This document shows, piece by piece, positions 1-7,094 of a DNA stretch of 43,912 bases (position 1 is its first letter; every line of letters begins with the position of its first letter). The notes under the pieces are model-generated. The model was not told the DNA's origin and ran no database searches. It was given only the letters and a program-made list of their open reading frames with translations. The translations under genes and the position numbers were made by a program. Source of the stretch: Chitinophaga pinensis (GTDB lineage Bacteria; Bacteroidota; Bacteroidia; Chitinophagales; Chitinophagaceae). The stretch spans positions 1 to 43,912 of the forward strand of contig CAMBDE010000009.1 in NCBI GenBank assembly GCA_945865295.1, given 5' to 3'.

Positions 1-21
1 TGCCACCCTTAAAAGGAACAC

Positions 22-95
22 TCCTCCTTAGCTCAGTTGGTTAGAGCACATCACTGTTAATGATGGGGTCCTCCGTTCAAGTCGGAGAGGGGGAG
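22..95 (+). tRNA. tRNA-Asn (anticodon GTT)
   Basis: A full cloverleaf can be drawn. The acceptor stem is TCCTCCT paired with AGGGGGA (one G-U), the D stem is GCTC/GAGC, the anticodon stem is CATCA/TGATG around loop CTGTTAA (anticodon GTT at 56-58), and the T stem is CTCCG/CGGAG with loop TTCAAGT. The discriminator base is G at 95, as usual for tRNA-Asn. CCA is not encoded. A terminator hairpin follows 11 nt later. The gene borders an accessory patch containing two degenerate copies resembling its 3' end. Confidence 0.95.
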
Positions 96-106
96 CAAGA
101 GTGCAC

Positions 107-134
107 AAGGCGACAGAAATGTCGCCTTTTTTGT
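107..134 (+). terminator. Rho-independent terminator of tRNA-Asn
   Basis: An 8-bp perfect stem AAGGCGAC/GTCGCCTT around loop AGAAAT is followed by a run of T. It lies just after the tRNA and should end its transcript. Confidence 0.85.
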
Positions 135-228
135 TGTCTATTAGTGAGTTAGGCTAGTTGCATCTTATTAAGAAGTTACATAACCTAAATTCTCTAACCT
201 GTCACCTATATGACGTGTAGAAGTCGTT

Positions 229-257
229 TTTGCTGCCGTTTATTCCTTATACATTTG
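229..257 (+). promoter_or_regulatory. Candidate Bacteroidota promoter for the XRE gene
   Basis: TTTG at 229-232, 17 nt of spacer, then TACATTTG at 250-257 fit the Bacteroidota -33/-7 pattern (TTTG, TAnnTTTG). The -7 element begins exactly 12 nt before the ATG at 262, so transcription would begin at or very near the start codon (a leaderless or almost leaderless message). Not tested. Confidence 0.45.
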
Positions 258-261
258 TAAA

Positions 262-1053
262 ATGAAAATAGGAGAACACATAAAAGAAATCAGAATTTCA
301 AAGGGGGTTACTCAAACCGAACTATCTGAAAAGAGTGGTATTGCGGTAAGAACCATTCAAAGGATTGAGAATAGTGAGGTAACCCCAAGTATTTACTCTC
401 TAAATGCTATCGGCGCAGCTTTAGATGTAAAATTGAATGAATTTCCAATGGGAGCTAATGATGGTAAATTTGAATTCAAAATTGTCATTTCCAACTTTAG
501 TAACCTTTTTGTTGATATAAAAACTTTAATTAAAAGAAATATGAAAACACTATTGGTGATTATAACAGTAACATTCGGATTACTATCTTTCAAAGATTTG
601 AAAACATTATTTGTTAATCTAACGGATAATTCAACTGTTTCAGTTTCAACTATCAACTGTGGCTCTAAAAATGAATGCGATATAGAACTTGTAAAAAAAG
701 ATGTTAAAGGTAAGGTTTTATGGAAGCGTATCATTGGAGGAACAAGTTATGATAAGGCAGGACAGGTGGTGAGAACTAAAAATGGCAGCTACATTGTAGT
801 TGGTTCTACAAGCTCCTTTGGAAAAGGCAACTATGATGTATTGGTTGCGAAAGTTAGTTCTAATGGAGATATTCTTTGGCAAAAAACCTATGGGGAATTC
901 TTAAATGATTATGGATTACGAATTACGGCTGTTGAAGATAATTTATACCAAATTGAAGGAACGAAACAAATTTGTGCAACATTCAATGTATCCAATGACT
1001 GCTATGACCAAGAGTGGTTATTTAAGATTGACGAAAGTGGTCTTATTAAATAA
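262..1053 (+). CDS. Membrane-anchored XRE-family HTH protein with extracytoplasmic repeats
   Basis: Residues 5-58 form a Cro/C1-type (XRE) helix-turn-helix with the typical ‘GVTQTELSEKSGIAVRTIQRIE’-like pattern (only part needed: VTQTELSEKSGI). Residues about 96-113 are a single hydrophobic helix. The remaining 150 residues hold two imperfect copies of a roughly 50-residue unit with the pattern LW-K-GG/YG-D, a ‘YIVVGST’ strand and a D-x-x-x-x-K-x-x-x-x-G turn. This unit resembles repeats found in secreted Bacteroidota proteins. The layout suggests a one-component membrane regulator that binds DNA inside and senses outside, but no ligand or target can be named. It sits alone between the tRNA terminator and a decayed tRNA-like repeat, so it is probably accessory cargo. 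The repeat domain looks short, and C-terminal truncation is possible. Confidence 0.75.
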   Translation: MKIGEHIKEIRISKGVTQTELSEKSGIAVRTIQRIENSEVTPSIYSLNAIGAALDVKLNEFPMGANDGKFEFKIVISNFSNLFVDIKTLIKRNMKTLLVIITVTFGLLSFKDLKTLFVNLTDNSTVSVSTINCGSKNECDIELVKKDVKGKVLWKRIIGGTSYDKAGQVVRTKNGSYIVVGSTSSFGKGNYDVLVAKVSSNGDILWQKTYGEFLNDYGLRITAVEDNLYQIEGTKQICATFNVSNDCYDQEWLFKIDESGLIK

Positions 1054-1116
1054 TTTCCTAATGGTTAAGAACTCAATCATCGCATTATAGTTGCATCTTT
1101 CGTTGAAAAGGGGAGC
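1051..1116 (+). repeat. tRNA-like direct repeat, copy A (decayed tRNA-Asn?)
   Basis: This 66-nt unit matches copy B (1961-2026) with five mismatches by eye. Its 3' end, GAAAAGGGGAGC, resembles the tRNA-Asn 3' end GAGAGGGGGAGC, and TGGTTA matches its D loop. The D stem seems deleted and no full cloverleaf forms. As with the intact tRNA, a terminator hairpin starts about 10 nt after the unit. The first three bases are the stop codon of the XRE gene. The tRNA origin is inference; the repeat itself is direct observation. Confidence 0.6.
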
Positions 1117-1125
1117 GGAAATGAT

Positions 1126-1160
1126 AAAAAGGTTATACTTTTATAGTGTAACCTTTTTTA
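1126..1160 (+). terminator. Rho-independent terminator after repeat copy A
   Basis: The stem AAAAAGGTTATAC/GTGTAACCTTTTT (one G-T wobble) encloses a 7-nt loop, and its 3' arm runs straight into a T tract. It would end the XRE gene transcript. Confidence 0.75.
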
Positions 1161-1166
1161 TGTTTT

Positions 1167-1274
1167 ATGGATAAGCTAGTTCAATTCCTTAAAAAGTATC
1201 GAAATGAAGTCATCGTGGGCGTACTTGTATTTCTCTTCTTGATTTTCAGTGATGTAATTAAGTCCTTCTTGTAA
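1167..1274 (+). CDS. Small single-helix membrane protein (35 aa), hypothetical
   Basis: This ORF is below the ORF-track cut-off. ATG at 1167 opens a 35-codon frame ending in TAA. The product has a basic, amphipathic start (MDKLVQFLKKYRNE) followed by about 18 strongly hydrophobic residues (VIVGVLVFLFLIFSDV), a convincing transmembrane helix with positive-inside topology. The start lies right after the terminator T tract, and the next gene begins 31 nt downstream. No family is recognised and the function is unknown. It could be a chance ORF; the charge-then-helix layout is the only support. Confidence 0.4.
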   Translation: MDKLVQFLKKYRNEVIVGVLVFLFLIFSDVIKSFL

Positions 1275-1305
1275 ATTTGAAATAAGACTTATCTAGAAAT
1301 TAAAT

Positions 1306-1890
1306 ATGAAACTATTAGTATCTGTCTTTTTCTTATTCGTTTACTTAAACGCTAATGGTCAAGTTGGTCCAACTCGAAATTGGGTTGATTCCGAAGTTAA
1401 GCTCACGGATTCCAAAGGTAATACTGTAATGGTTACTAATAGTTTACCAAAAGGAGGAGGGGTGGTGTATCAAAATGGAAAAAAATATGGCTATGTAGTT
1501 TTTTGGGCTCGTATGTCTAATCAATCTGCAACCCCTATTGAACTAAAGCTCAAATTTCCAGATGTCATATTTTTCAAACCGCCAGAGTCTTATGTAAAAA
1601 TTGTACTTCCTAAAGAATCTATGAATATTAAAAAAGAGCAGTTGTTTGATTACGGACTGACCAATTTGCAATCGCTTTTAAATGATGAATCCAATCAATT
1701 AAGTATTCTGAAAAAAAAGATAGGACCTAAAGAAGATTATTTTTTTTATGTAACAGTTTTTATTCACATTGATTGGAGCGGGTCCGCTAGAGCCAAATTT
1801 GAATTAAAAGACAAAGAATTATTTTATAAACTTAGTGTGGGTTCAGACACTACTTTAATTACCTGTGGAAGTCTTGATTTTAAAAATTAA
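1306..1890 (+). CDS. Secreted hypothetical protein
   Basis: The 194-aa product begins with a clear Sec signal peptide (MKLLVSVFFLFVYLNANGQ), cleaved probably just before or after the ANGQ, a usual Bacteroidota signal ending. The mature part is beta-strand-like with alternating hydrophobics (for example YGYVVFWARMSNQ) and a late ‘DYFFYVTVFIHIDWSG’ stretch, consistent with a small beta-sandwich in the periplasm or at the surface. I do not recognise the family. It lies between the two tRNA-like repeats, so it is probably accessory. No partner gene is evident besides the 35-aa ORF just upstream. Confidence 0.7.
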   Translation: MKLLVSVFFLFVYLNANGQVGPTRNWVDSEVKLTDSKGNTVMVTNSLPKGGGVVYQNGKKYGYVVFWARMSNQSATPIELKLKFPDVIFFKPPESYVKIVLPKESMNIKKEQLFDYGLTNLQSLLNDESNQLSILKKKIGPKEDYFFYVTVFIHIDWSGSARAKFELKDKELFYKLSVGSDTTLITCGSLDFKN

Positions 1891-1930
1891 ATATTACGAT
1901 TTTTGCTAAAAGAAAATTAAGAAATAAACC

Positions 1931-1948
1931 TCCTGTAAAATTGCAGGA
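1931..1948 (+). other. Small hairpin downstream of the secreted protein gene
   Basis: TCCTGTA/TGCAGGA (one G-T pair) encloses a 4-nt AAAT loop. No T tract follows directly, so this is not a convincing terminator. It may only stabilise the transcript end. It lies just before repeat copy B. Confidence 0.3.
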
Positions 1949-1960
1949 ACTTCAACCCTT

Positions 1961-2026
1961 TAATTTCCTAATGGTTATTAACTCAATCATTGCATTATAG
2001 CTGCATCTTTCGTCGAAAAGGGGAGC
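1961..2026 (+). repeat. tRNA-like direct repeat, copy B (decayed tRNA-Asn?)
   Basis: This is the second 66-nt copy, with five mismatches to copy A at 1051-1116. Here the 3' part reads GTCGAAAAGGGGAGC, which aligns with GTCGGAGAGGGGGAGC of the intact tRNA (82-97) and is the better of the two matches. It is again followed about 10 nt later by a terminator hairpin. The copies flank the 35-aa ORF and the secreted protein gene. No complete tRNA fold can be built. Confidence 0.6.
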
Positions 2027-2036
2027 ACTCATAATT

Positions 2037-2066
2037 AAAGGGTTACAGAATTGTAACCCTTTTTTA
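2037..2066 (+). terminator. Rho-independent terminator after repeat copy B
   Basis: The stem AAAGGGTTACA pairs with TGTAACCCTTT around a 4-nt GAAT loop, followed by a T tract. It shares the GGTTA/TAACC core with the terminator after copy A, so the whole repeat-plus-terminator module appears duplicated. Confidence 0.8.
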
Positions 2067-2152
2067 TTTTCTGAATACGTCATATTTACGTCACAAACAG
2101 CTTATAGTGGGTTTTCCTTTATATTATGTAAGCACTGTTTTCAATAATCAAG

Positions 2153-2160
2153 TATATTTA
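2153..2160 (+). promoter_or_regulatory. Candidate -7 element 12 nt before the 2165 ORF
   Basis: TATATTTA (one mismatch to TAnnTTTG) starts 12 nt before the ATG at 2165, the same spacing as at 262 and 5412. No clear -33 element is seen. Confidence 0.3.
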
Positions 2161-2164
2161 ACAC

Positions 2165-2371
2165 ATGAAAAAAATATTAACCTTAATTGCATTTACATTT
2201 TTAGCATTCAATTCATTTGGACAGTCAATCTTAACTGATACTTCTAAATTTCATGTAAAAGTACTTTCAAACGGATATGAGGCTGTTTTACCGTTACAAT
2301 GTGTAGATGGTGAGACAATTAAAAATACTCCTATTGCATTCCTTTCTACTTTAAATACGAGAAGTGAATAA
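2165..2371 (+). CDS. Short secreted hypothetical protein, possibly a truncated remnant
   Basis: The 68-aa product has a good signal peptide (MKKILTLIAFTFLAFNSFGQ), then only about 48 residues with no recognisable domain. Its last 8 nt (GTGAATAA) overlap the GTG start of the winged-helix gene. The short mature region and abrupt end suggest the 3' part of a longer secreted-protein gene was lost where accessory DNA meets the older chromosome, leaving this start fused in front of the regulator. Alternatively it is a true small secreted protein translationally coupled to the regulator. Confidence 0.5.
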   Translation: MKKILTLIAFTFLAFNSFGQSILTDTSKFHVKVLSNGYEAVLPLQCVDGETIKNTPIAFLSTLNTRSE

Positions 2372-2663
2372 TTATATAGCAGATTTAAATAAAGCATTTG
2401 AAAGTCGTGTTAGACTGGGTATTATGTCCATCTTGTTAGTGAATGAGGTAGTTGATTTTGGCACAATCAAAGAACAACTAGAACTGACTGATGGGAATAT
2501 GGCTAGTCATTTAGCTGCTTTAGAAAAAGCGGCATACATCACAATTACTAAAAAATTTGTCGGTAAAAAACCTAACACTACTTACTCCGTAACTGCAGAG
2601 GGCAAAAAAGCTTTTAACCTGCATATAGATGCTTTAGAAAAATTAATACAAAAAACGATTTAA
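2364..2663 (+). CDS. Winged-helix transcriptional regulator partner of DUF4153
   Basis: The 99-aa product is a compact winged helix. The N-terminal helix is followed by ‘FESRVRLGIMSILLVNE’, the recognition helix region ‘LTDGNMASHLAALEKAAY’ and the wing ‘KKFVGKKPNTTYSVT’. This fits the small MarR/ArsR-like wHTH family common in Bacteroidota, full length from this start. The start is GTG because an in-frame TAA lies four codons upstream at 2352 and no ATG intervenes. The DUF4153 gene begins 3 nt after its stop, so the two are co-transcribed, and the protein probably controls that operon. Effector unknown. Confidence 0.85.
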   Translation: MNNYIADLNKAFESRVRLGIMSILLVNEVVDFGTIKEQLELTDGNMASHLAALEKAAYITITKKFVGKKPNTTYSVTAEGKKAFNLHIDALEKLIQKTI

Positions 2664-2666
2664 AAA

Positions 2667-3911
2667 ATGGAAAACGAAATAAAAATCAATATCAATAATC
2701 CAAAACAACTTGAAAAATTGTATCGTGAACATAAAGGCGCATTTACGATTGCTTTTAACAATATCTATCAAGAAATTACTAATGAGCCCGCTGCGCAGGC
2801 TTGGAATGAAAGACTCAACTTTAAAGACGAACAGATTACTTGGGGTAGTAAAAACGAAATCATCTTTATTGTGGTAGCTGCTTTTGTAGGTGGCTTAATT
2901 GCAAAAATGCCTTCATTCTTAGGTGTAGAATACGATGTATATATGTCTAAGAATATTGGCTTCGTTGTATTCCCCATCTTAACGGCCTATTTTATTTGGA
3001 AGCAACAATTGTCAATGACTAAATTGATCCTACCACTTATCTTATTCCTTGGGTCAGCCATTTTTATAAACAGCTTGCCTTATAATGAAAAGAGCGCAAC
3101 CTTTATTTTATCTACCATCCATTTACCCATTTTTTTGTGGGCTATACTAGGCTACGCTTTTATTGGCGGTGATTTAAACAATAACCAAAAGAAAATTGCA
3201 TTTTTAAAATTCAACGGTAATTTTATTGTTATGACTGGGTTGATATTCATCTCGGGTATGTTTTTTACCGGTATCACACTAGCCCTATTTGAATTATTGA
3301 AAATGGATATCCAAACATTTTACTTCGAACAAATAGCTGTTTGGGGTTTAGCTGCTATGCCCATGCTGTCCACCTATTTAATTCAAAATAATCCTGAACT
3401 GGTCAATAAAATTTCTCCTACAATTGCTAAAATTTTTACACCGATTGTCTTTGTAACCTTGTTAGTATTTTTAATTGCATTAATCTATACGGGTAAGGAT
3501 ATATACAATGACCGTAATTTTTTATTGGTATTTAACGCAGTCCTAATTGGTGTAATGGCCATTATCTTATTCTCTTTAACTGAGGCAACAAATAATACTA
3601 GATCAAAATTTAACTTCATCATTTTATTTGGACTTGCCTTATTAGCCATCATCGCCAATGCGATTGCACTTTCTGCCATTTTATTTAGACTCTCTGAGTT
3701 TGGACTTTCACCCAACAGAATCGCAGTATTAGGAGCGAACCTATTAGTATTTATACATTTATTAATAGTATCCTATGGCTTATTCAAAAACTTGAAGGGG
3801 AAAGCTTCTATACAAGATGTAGAAGGGGATATCGCATTATTTATACCGGCCTATGCAATTTGGGCAGCTTTTGTCACTTTTGCAATGCCCTTTATCTTTC
3901 AATTTATTTAA
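2667..3911 (+). CDS. DUF4153 domain integral membrane protein
   Basis: The 414-aa product has a soluble N-terminal stretch of about 65 residues followed by around 11-12 hydrophobic segments to the C-terminus. The region ‘FIGGDLNNNQKKIAFLKFNG’ and the following helices match my recollection of DUF4153 proteins. Its molecular role is unknown; the family is inner-membrane and often paired with a small winged-helix regulator, as here (3-nt gap). It converges with corA and the two reading frames overlap by 4 nt at their ends. Confidence 0.8.
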   Translation: MENEIKININNPKQLEKLYREHKGAFTIAFNNIYQEITNEPAAQAWNERLNFKDEQITWGSKNEIIFIVVAAFVGGLIAKMPSFLGVEYDVYMSKNIGFVVFPILTAYFIWKQQLSMTKLILPLILFLGSAIFINSLPYNEKSATFILSTIHLPIFLWAILGYAFIGGDLNNNQKKIAFLKFNGNFIVMTGLIFISGMFFTGITLALFELLKMDIQTFYFEQIAVWGLAAMPMLSTYLIQNNPELVNKISPTIAKIFTPIVFVTLLVFLIALIYTGKDIYNDRNFLLVFNAVLIGVMAIILFSLTEATNNTRSKFNFIILFGLALLAIIANAIALSAILFRLSEFGLSPNRIAVLGANLLVFIHLLIVSYGLFKNLKGKASIQDVEGDIALFIPAYAIWAAFVTFAMPFIFQFI

Positions 3912-4786
3912 AGGATTCTTTTTCGTCTGAACCAGAGGTAAATTACAATTACAACGATTGCCATTAAGCTTAAAGCAAATACGTATCCTAATTTCCAAGT
4001 CAGCTCAGGCATAAATGAAAAGTTCATTCCATAGATACCTGCAATGAAATTAAGCGGTAGAAAAAACACAGAAAATATGGTTAATAGACGAACCACTTCA
4101 TTATTCTTTTGATCACTTAATGAAAGATAGGTATTCATCAATTGCGTAGAATTTTCTAAAGATTCCTCATTCATTGTAAGCAGATGCAGTAATTGATCTT
4201 GGAGATCTTGGTGGATATAAGAAACTTTATATTTATCCTGTGATTCTTGAACAATAGATTGCGTAATGGAGATTATTTTTTTTAATATTCTTGATTGCGA
4301 CTTAATAAAATAGAGTTCTTCAATTAATATCACTCTATAATCTTTTAAAAAGATTGTTTTTTCAATCTGTGTAATTTTATTGGATAATTCAATTGTTGGT
4401 TTTTTAAATGAATCAATCATAAAACCTACTATTCTTAAAAAAAGCTCACTTATTTTAATATGTTTTTCTTCATGGATGTTTAAAAAAGAAAAATGAGCAC
4501 GATGTATGGTGATTAATTTATCCTCGAAAATAAAGAAGGCAATTTTATTAGACATTTCACCAATCTCATCAATATTCAAATTGATATTTGAAGTGTAGGC
4601 TCTAAAAATAAAAAAATCGTGTTTATGCAATTGCTCATATTTGGGCAAATGCCCAATATCAAGCGAATCTTTCATTAAAAAGTAACTCAAATTATACTTA
4701 CTCGCAATAATTTCTAATTCTTTTTTATTTGCATCTTCAATATCAATCCAAGTAAATGAATCAAATGCTTTTTCTTTTATAATCAT
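3908..4786 (-). CDS. corA: CorA-family divalent cation transporter
   Basis: The family moves Mg2+ (and sometimes Co2+ or Ni2+) across the inner membrane as a pentamer. The 292-aa product has a cytoplasmic alpha/beta domain, a long helical stalk (about 130-240), then two membrane helices. The signature GMN motif is at 253-255 (‘IAGIYGMNFSF’), with an acidic-aromatic loop after it and a basic tail (RRKRIL). Length is close to short CorA proteins. It is a single gene between a convergent DUF4153 gene and the VOC gene. No regulatory element such as an M-box was seen in the 55 nt upstream. Confidence 0.92.
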   Translation of the reverse strand: MIIKEKAFDSFTWIDIEDANKKELEIIASKYNLSYFLMKDSLDIGHLPKYEQLHKHDFFIFRAYTSNINLNIDEIGEMSNKIAFFIFEDKLITIHRAHFSFLNIHEEKHIKISELFLRIVGFMIDSFKKPTIELSNKITQIEKTIFLKDYRVILIEELYFIKSQSRILKKIISITQSIVQESQDKYKVSYIHQDLQDQLLHLLTMNEESLENSTQLMNTYLSLSDQKNNEVVRLLTIFSVFFLPLNFIAGIYGMNFSFMPELTWKLGYVFALSLMAIVVIVIYLWFRRKRIL

Positions 4787-4841
4787 TTGTCAGTTATTTA
4801 TAAATATAATATAAACAGTAAGTTACCTCAATTTTTATGGA

Positions 4842-5291
4842 CTAATAGGTATCATCATTAATTTCCAACCAATAGCCATCAGGGTCTTGTAGCCAAATCT
4901 GGTGAACGCCATCTATTCGGGTGGTAACCGCATTTTTATTTCCTGCCACATCTTCATAGACCCAATTAAGCTCCTTTAATTTTTTCATAAACAGGTTAAA
5001 ATCTGGAACCGTATAACAAGTATGCTGATTTTTATAATTTTCTTTTTTAGCCGTTGCGCCCGCTATGACATGCAACATGGTATGTGTTCCTGTGCTATAC
5101 CAGATATGCTTTCCATCGTGAAATGGCTCAGGCACCGTATCTAAACCAATGATGTTACTATAAAATTGGCCTGATGCATTGATATCAATAACGAATATTG
5201 CTGTATGGTTGATATGTACTTTTGGTTTTTGTGCTTGACCTTGAAAGACAATTAATAAAAGTGGTAACAAAAAGAAAGAATTGATTTTCAT
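4842..5291 (-). CDS. Exported VOC (glyoxalase-like) family protein
   Basis: The 149-aa product starts with a signal peptide (about residues 1-20, ending GQAQ) and continues as a single vicinal-oxygen-chelate fold: ‘HTAIFVIDINASGQFYSNII’ for the first beta-alpha-beta module, and ‘DGVHQIWLQDPDGYWLEIND’ for the last strand. The conserved D-P-D-G-Y-W-x-E ending carries the usual metal-ligand glutamate, and H near residue 29 could be the first ligand. Most glyoxalases are cytoplasmic, so the signal peptide is notable. The substrate cannot be told. It is a single gene divergent from the PepSY-like gene. Confidence 0.82.
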   Translation of the reverse strand: MKINSFFLLPLLLIVFQGQAQKPKVHINHTAIFVIDINASGQFYSNIIGLDTVPEPFHDGKHIWYSTGTHTMLHVIAGATAKKENYKNQHTCYTVPDFNLFMKKLKELNWVYEDVAGNKNAVTTRIDGVHQIWLQDPDGYWLEINDDTY

Positions 5292-5399
5292 GTTATAGCG
5301 TTATATTACAATATCCTGGAACTTGGATTACTAATTCAAATATATTTAAATTAACCCTAGTTTTTCCCGATTTTATAAATCAAGTCAATTTTAACCTAT

Positions 5400-5407
5400 T
5401 AAATTTG
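5400..5407 (+). promoter_or_regulatory. Candidate -7 element directly before the 5412 start
   Basis: TAAATTTG matches TAnnTTTG exactly and begins 12 nt before the ATG at 5412. A -33 TTTG is not clear. This spacing would put the transcription start at the ATG. Confidence 0.4.
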
Positions 5408-5411
5408 TATT

Positions 5412-5918
5412 ATGAGTAAGATATCAACAAACATGCGCATTTACCACAGATACCTTGGTTTCTTTTTAGCCGGTATCATGGCCATTTATTCAGTGAGTGG
5501 CATTATTATGATTTTTAGAGATACAGATTTTTTGAAAAAAGAGAATCAAAAAGTAATCACGGTGGCAACCGGTCTTGAATCACATGCAGTTGGAGCTGCT
5601 ATCAAAATCAAAAATCTTAAAATAAAGTCAGATACGCTTGATGTGGTAACTTTTGAAAATGGCACCTACAATAAAACAACTGGTGTAGCAGAGTTCAAAG
5701 TAAAGGAGTTGCCCTACTTATTAAATAAGATGACCAAGATGCATAAAGCAACCCATAAAGACCCTTTATATTATCTTAATATATTCTTCGGCGTGTCTTT
5801 GTTCTTTTTTGTCATCTCATCCTTCTACATGTTTATGCCTGGAACAACCATTTTCAAAAAAGGAATGTATTTCACTTTAGCAGGAATTGTTTTAGTGCTA
5901 GTGATGTTATTCTTTTAA
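5412..5918 (+). CDS. PepSY-associated transmembrane protein
   Basis: The 168-aa product has an N-terminal ‘MRIYHRYLGFFLAGIMAIYSVSG’ helix, typical of PepSY-associated TM proteins, with histidine and tyrosine before the first helix. A soluble loop of about 75 residues (about 35-110) lies in the periplasm, followed by ‘HKATHKDPLYYLNIFFGVSLFFFVIS’ and a last helix, giving three TM segments. It is much shorter than four-helix PepSY reductase-like proteins. The precise role is unknown; related proteins are linked to envelope redox or iron uptake. Its end overlaps the end of the convergent serine hydrolase gene by 4 nt. Confidence 0.72.
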   Translation: MSKISTNMRIYHRYLGFFLAGIMAIYSVSGIIMIFRDTDFLKKENQKVITVATGLESHAVGAAIKIKNLKIKSDTLDVVTFENGTYNKTTGVAEFKVKELPYLLNKMTKMHKATHKDPLYYLNIFFGVSLFFFVISSFYMFMPGTTIFKKGMYFTLAGIVLVLVMLFF

Positions 5919-7057
5919 CGAATTAAATTATCGTATAAACTATTTACAGTTTGATGCAATACTGCATTGAATCCATTGATTGTTTTAGTATCACAGCCAT
6001 TGCTAATCACTACAAAGCCAATTTTTTCTTTTGGCTCAAAAAATAGCATACTATATAACCCATAAGCCACACCTGTATGGCCAATCATCGTTTTTCCTGC
6101 TATTAATTTTGTAGTTGTTTCTAGTGCCATGCCGTATCCTTCTTCTTCAGAAATAATTTCCTGCATTTGTTGAGACAACTTTTTAGGTATGATTCTTCCT
6201 TCCTTATATTTCCCCAATTGACTATGCATAATCATATACTTGGCAAGGTCATTTGCGGATATCTTCATGCCACCTGTTGGTGAAAATATTGGGGTTGTTC
6301 TGCCCATGGTGTAGTTATTGATCTCCTCAGTTCTTGGTGCATACGCATTGGTAGATAAAGTAAAACCCTGCGTCTCTTTATTGAATTCATAAATTTTTGC
6401 AATCAACTGAGTATCTAATGCATTCACATTATAACCCCCATAAAGTCCTAGTGGTTGTAAAATTTGTTGTTGAATGTATTTGTCAAAACGAACACCTGTC
6501 ACTTTCTCTAGTATGGATCCCGCCAAATTGTAGTTTAAATTACAATACATGTAGCCTTTATCCGGTTCGTATGCATTGTAACATTTAGCAAAATTTGGAT
6601 TTGTTGCCGGATCAATGGCGTCTAAACTAAAATAACCTTCACTGTCATTGATAGAAGACCTATGAGATAAAGCCATTTTCAAGGTAATAATTGTATTCGG
6701 ATAAGCTGGATTCCTCACTTTAAAACCAACAAGTTCACTAATATCTTGGTCTAATCTTATTTTCTTTTCTGCAACCAATTGCATGATGGCGGTTGTGGTG
6801 AAGGATTTAGAGATGGATGCGATTCTAAATATGGATTGATTGTTCAAGGGCAATTGCTTTTCAACATCCTTAAAGCCAAAGGAGTGATTGTAGATGACTT
6901 TATTATTTTTTACCACCGCAACGGATAGCCCAACCACAGGGTTGGATTGCATAATGGATTGAATAGCAGCTTCTGCCTTTTCCGATTGCGCAAATGCTTG
7001 AATTAGCGTAACTAGCATAAAGCCAGTCAAAAGGGTGGTTTGAAGTATTCTTTTCAT
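5915..7057 (-). CDS. Exported serine hydrolase, beta-lactamase class C/EstB family
   Basis: The active-site triad of the penicillin-binding-protein/class C beta-lactamase fold is visible: S-x-x-K in ‘RIASISKSFTT’, Y-x-N in ‘MYCNLNYNLAG’, and H-T-G in ‘MIGHTGVAYG’. A signal peptide (MKRILQTTLLTGFMLVTLIQAFAQ) leads to a periplasmic enzyme of about 355 mature residues. The track start at 7090 adds 11 residues before the signal peptide, so I chose the ATG at 7057. Such proteins are esterases, D-amino-acid peptidases or muropeptide-acting enzymes; true beta-lactamase activity should not be assumed. The gene is divergent from arsR, but nothing ties it to arsenic. Confidence 0.85.
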   Translation of the reverse strand: MKRILQTTLLTGFMLVTLIQAFAQSEKAEAAIQSIMQSNPVVGLSVAVVKNNKVIYNHSFGFKDVEKQLPLNNQSIFRIASISKSFTTTAIMQLVAEKKIRLDQDISELVGFKVRNPAYPNTIITLKMALSHRSSINDSEGYFSLDAIDPATNPNFAKCYNAYEPDKGYMYCNLNYNLAGSILEKVTGVRFDKYIQQQILQPLGLYGGYNVNALDTQLIAKIYEFNKETQGFTLSTNAYAPRTEEINNYTMGRTTPIFSPTGGMKISANDLAKYMIMHSQLGKYKEGRIIPKKLSQQMQEIISEEEGYGMALETTTKLIAGKTMIGHTGVAYGLYSMLFFEPKEKIGFVVISNGCDTKTINGFNAVLHQTVNSLYDNLIR

Positions 7058-7094
7058 TCTTGAATTTAAGTTTATTTTTTCATATTCCATATTA

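Noticed and set aside
1051-2026. The two 66-nt repeats as functional tRNA genes
   Set aside because: No D stem and no complete acceptor or T stem can be paired; only the 3' end and part of the D loop resemble tRNA-Asn.
5915-7057. Antibiotic-resistance beta-lactamase
   Set aside because: SxxK, YxN and HTG motifs are shared by many esterases and peptidases of this fold; no feature points to beta-lactams.
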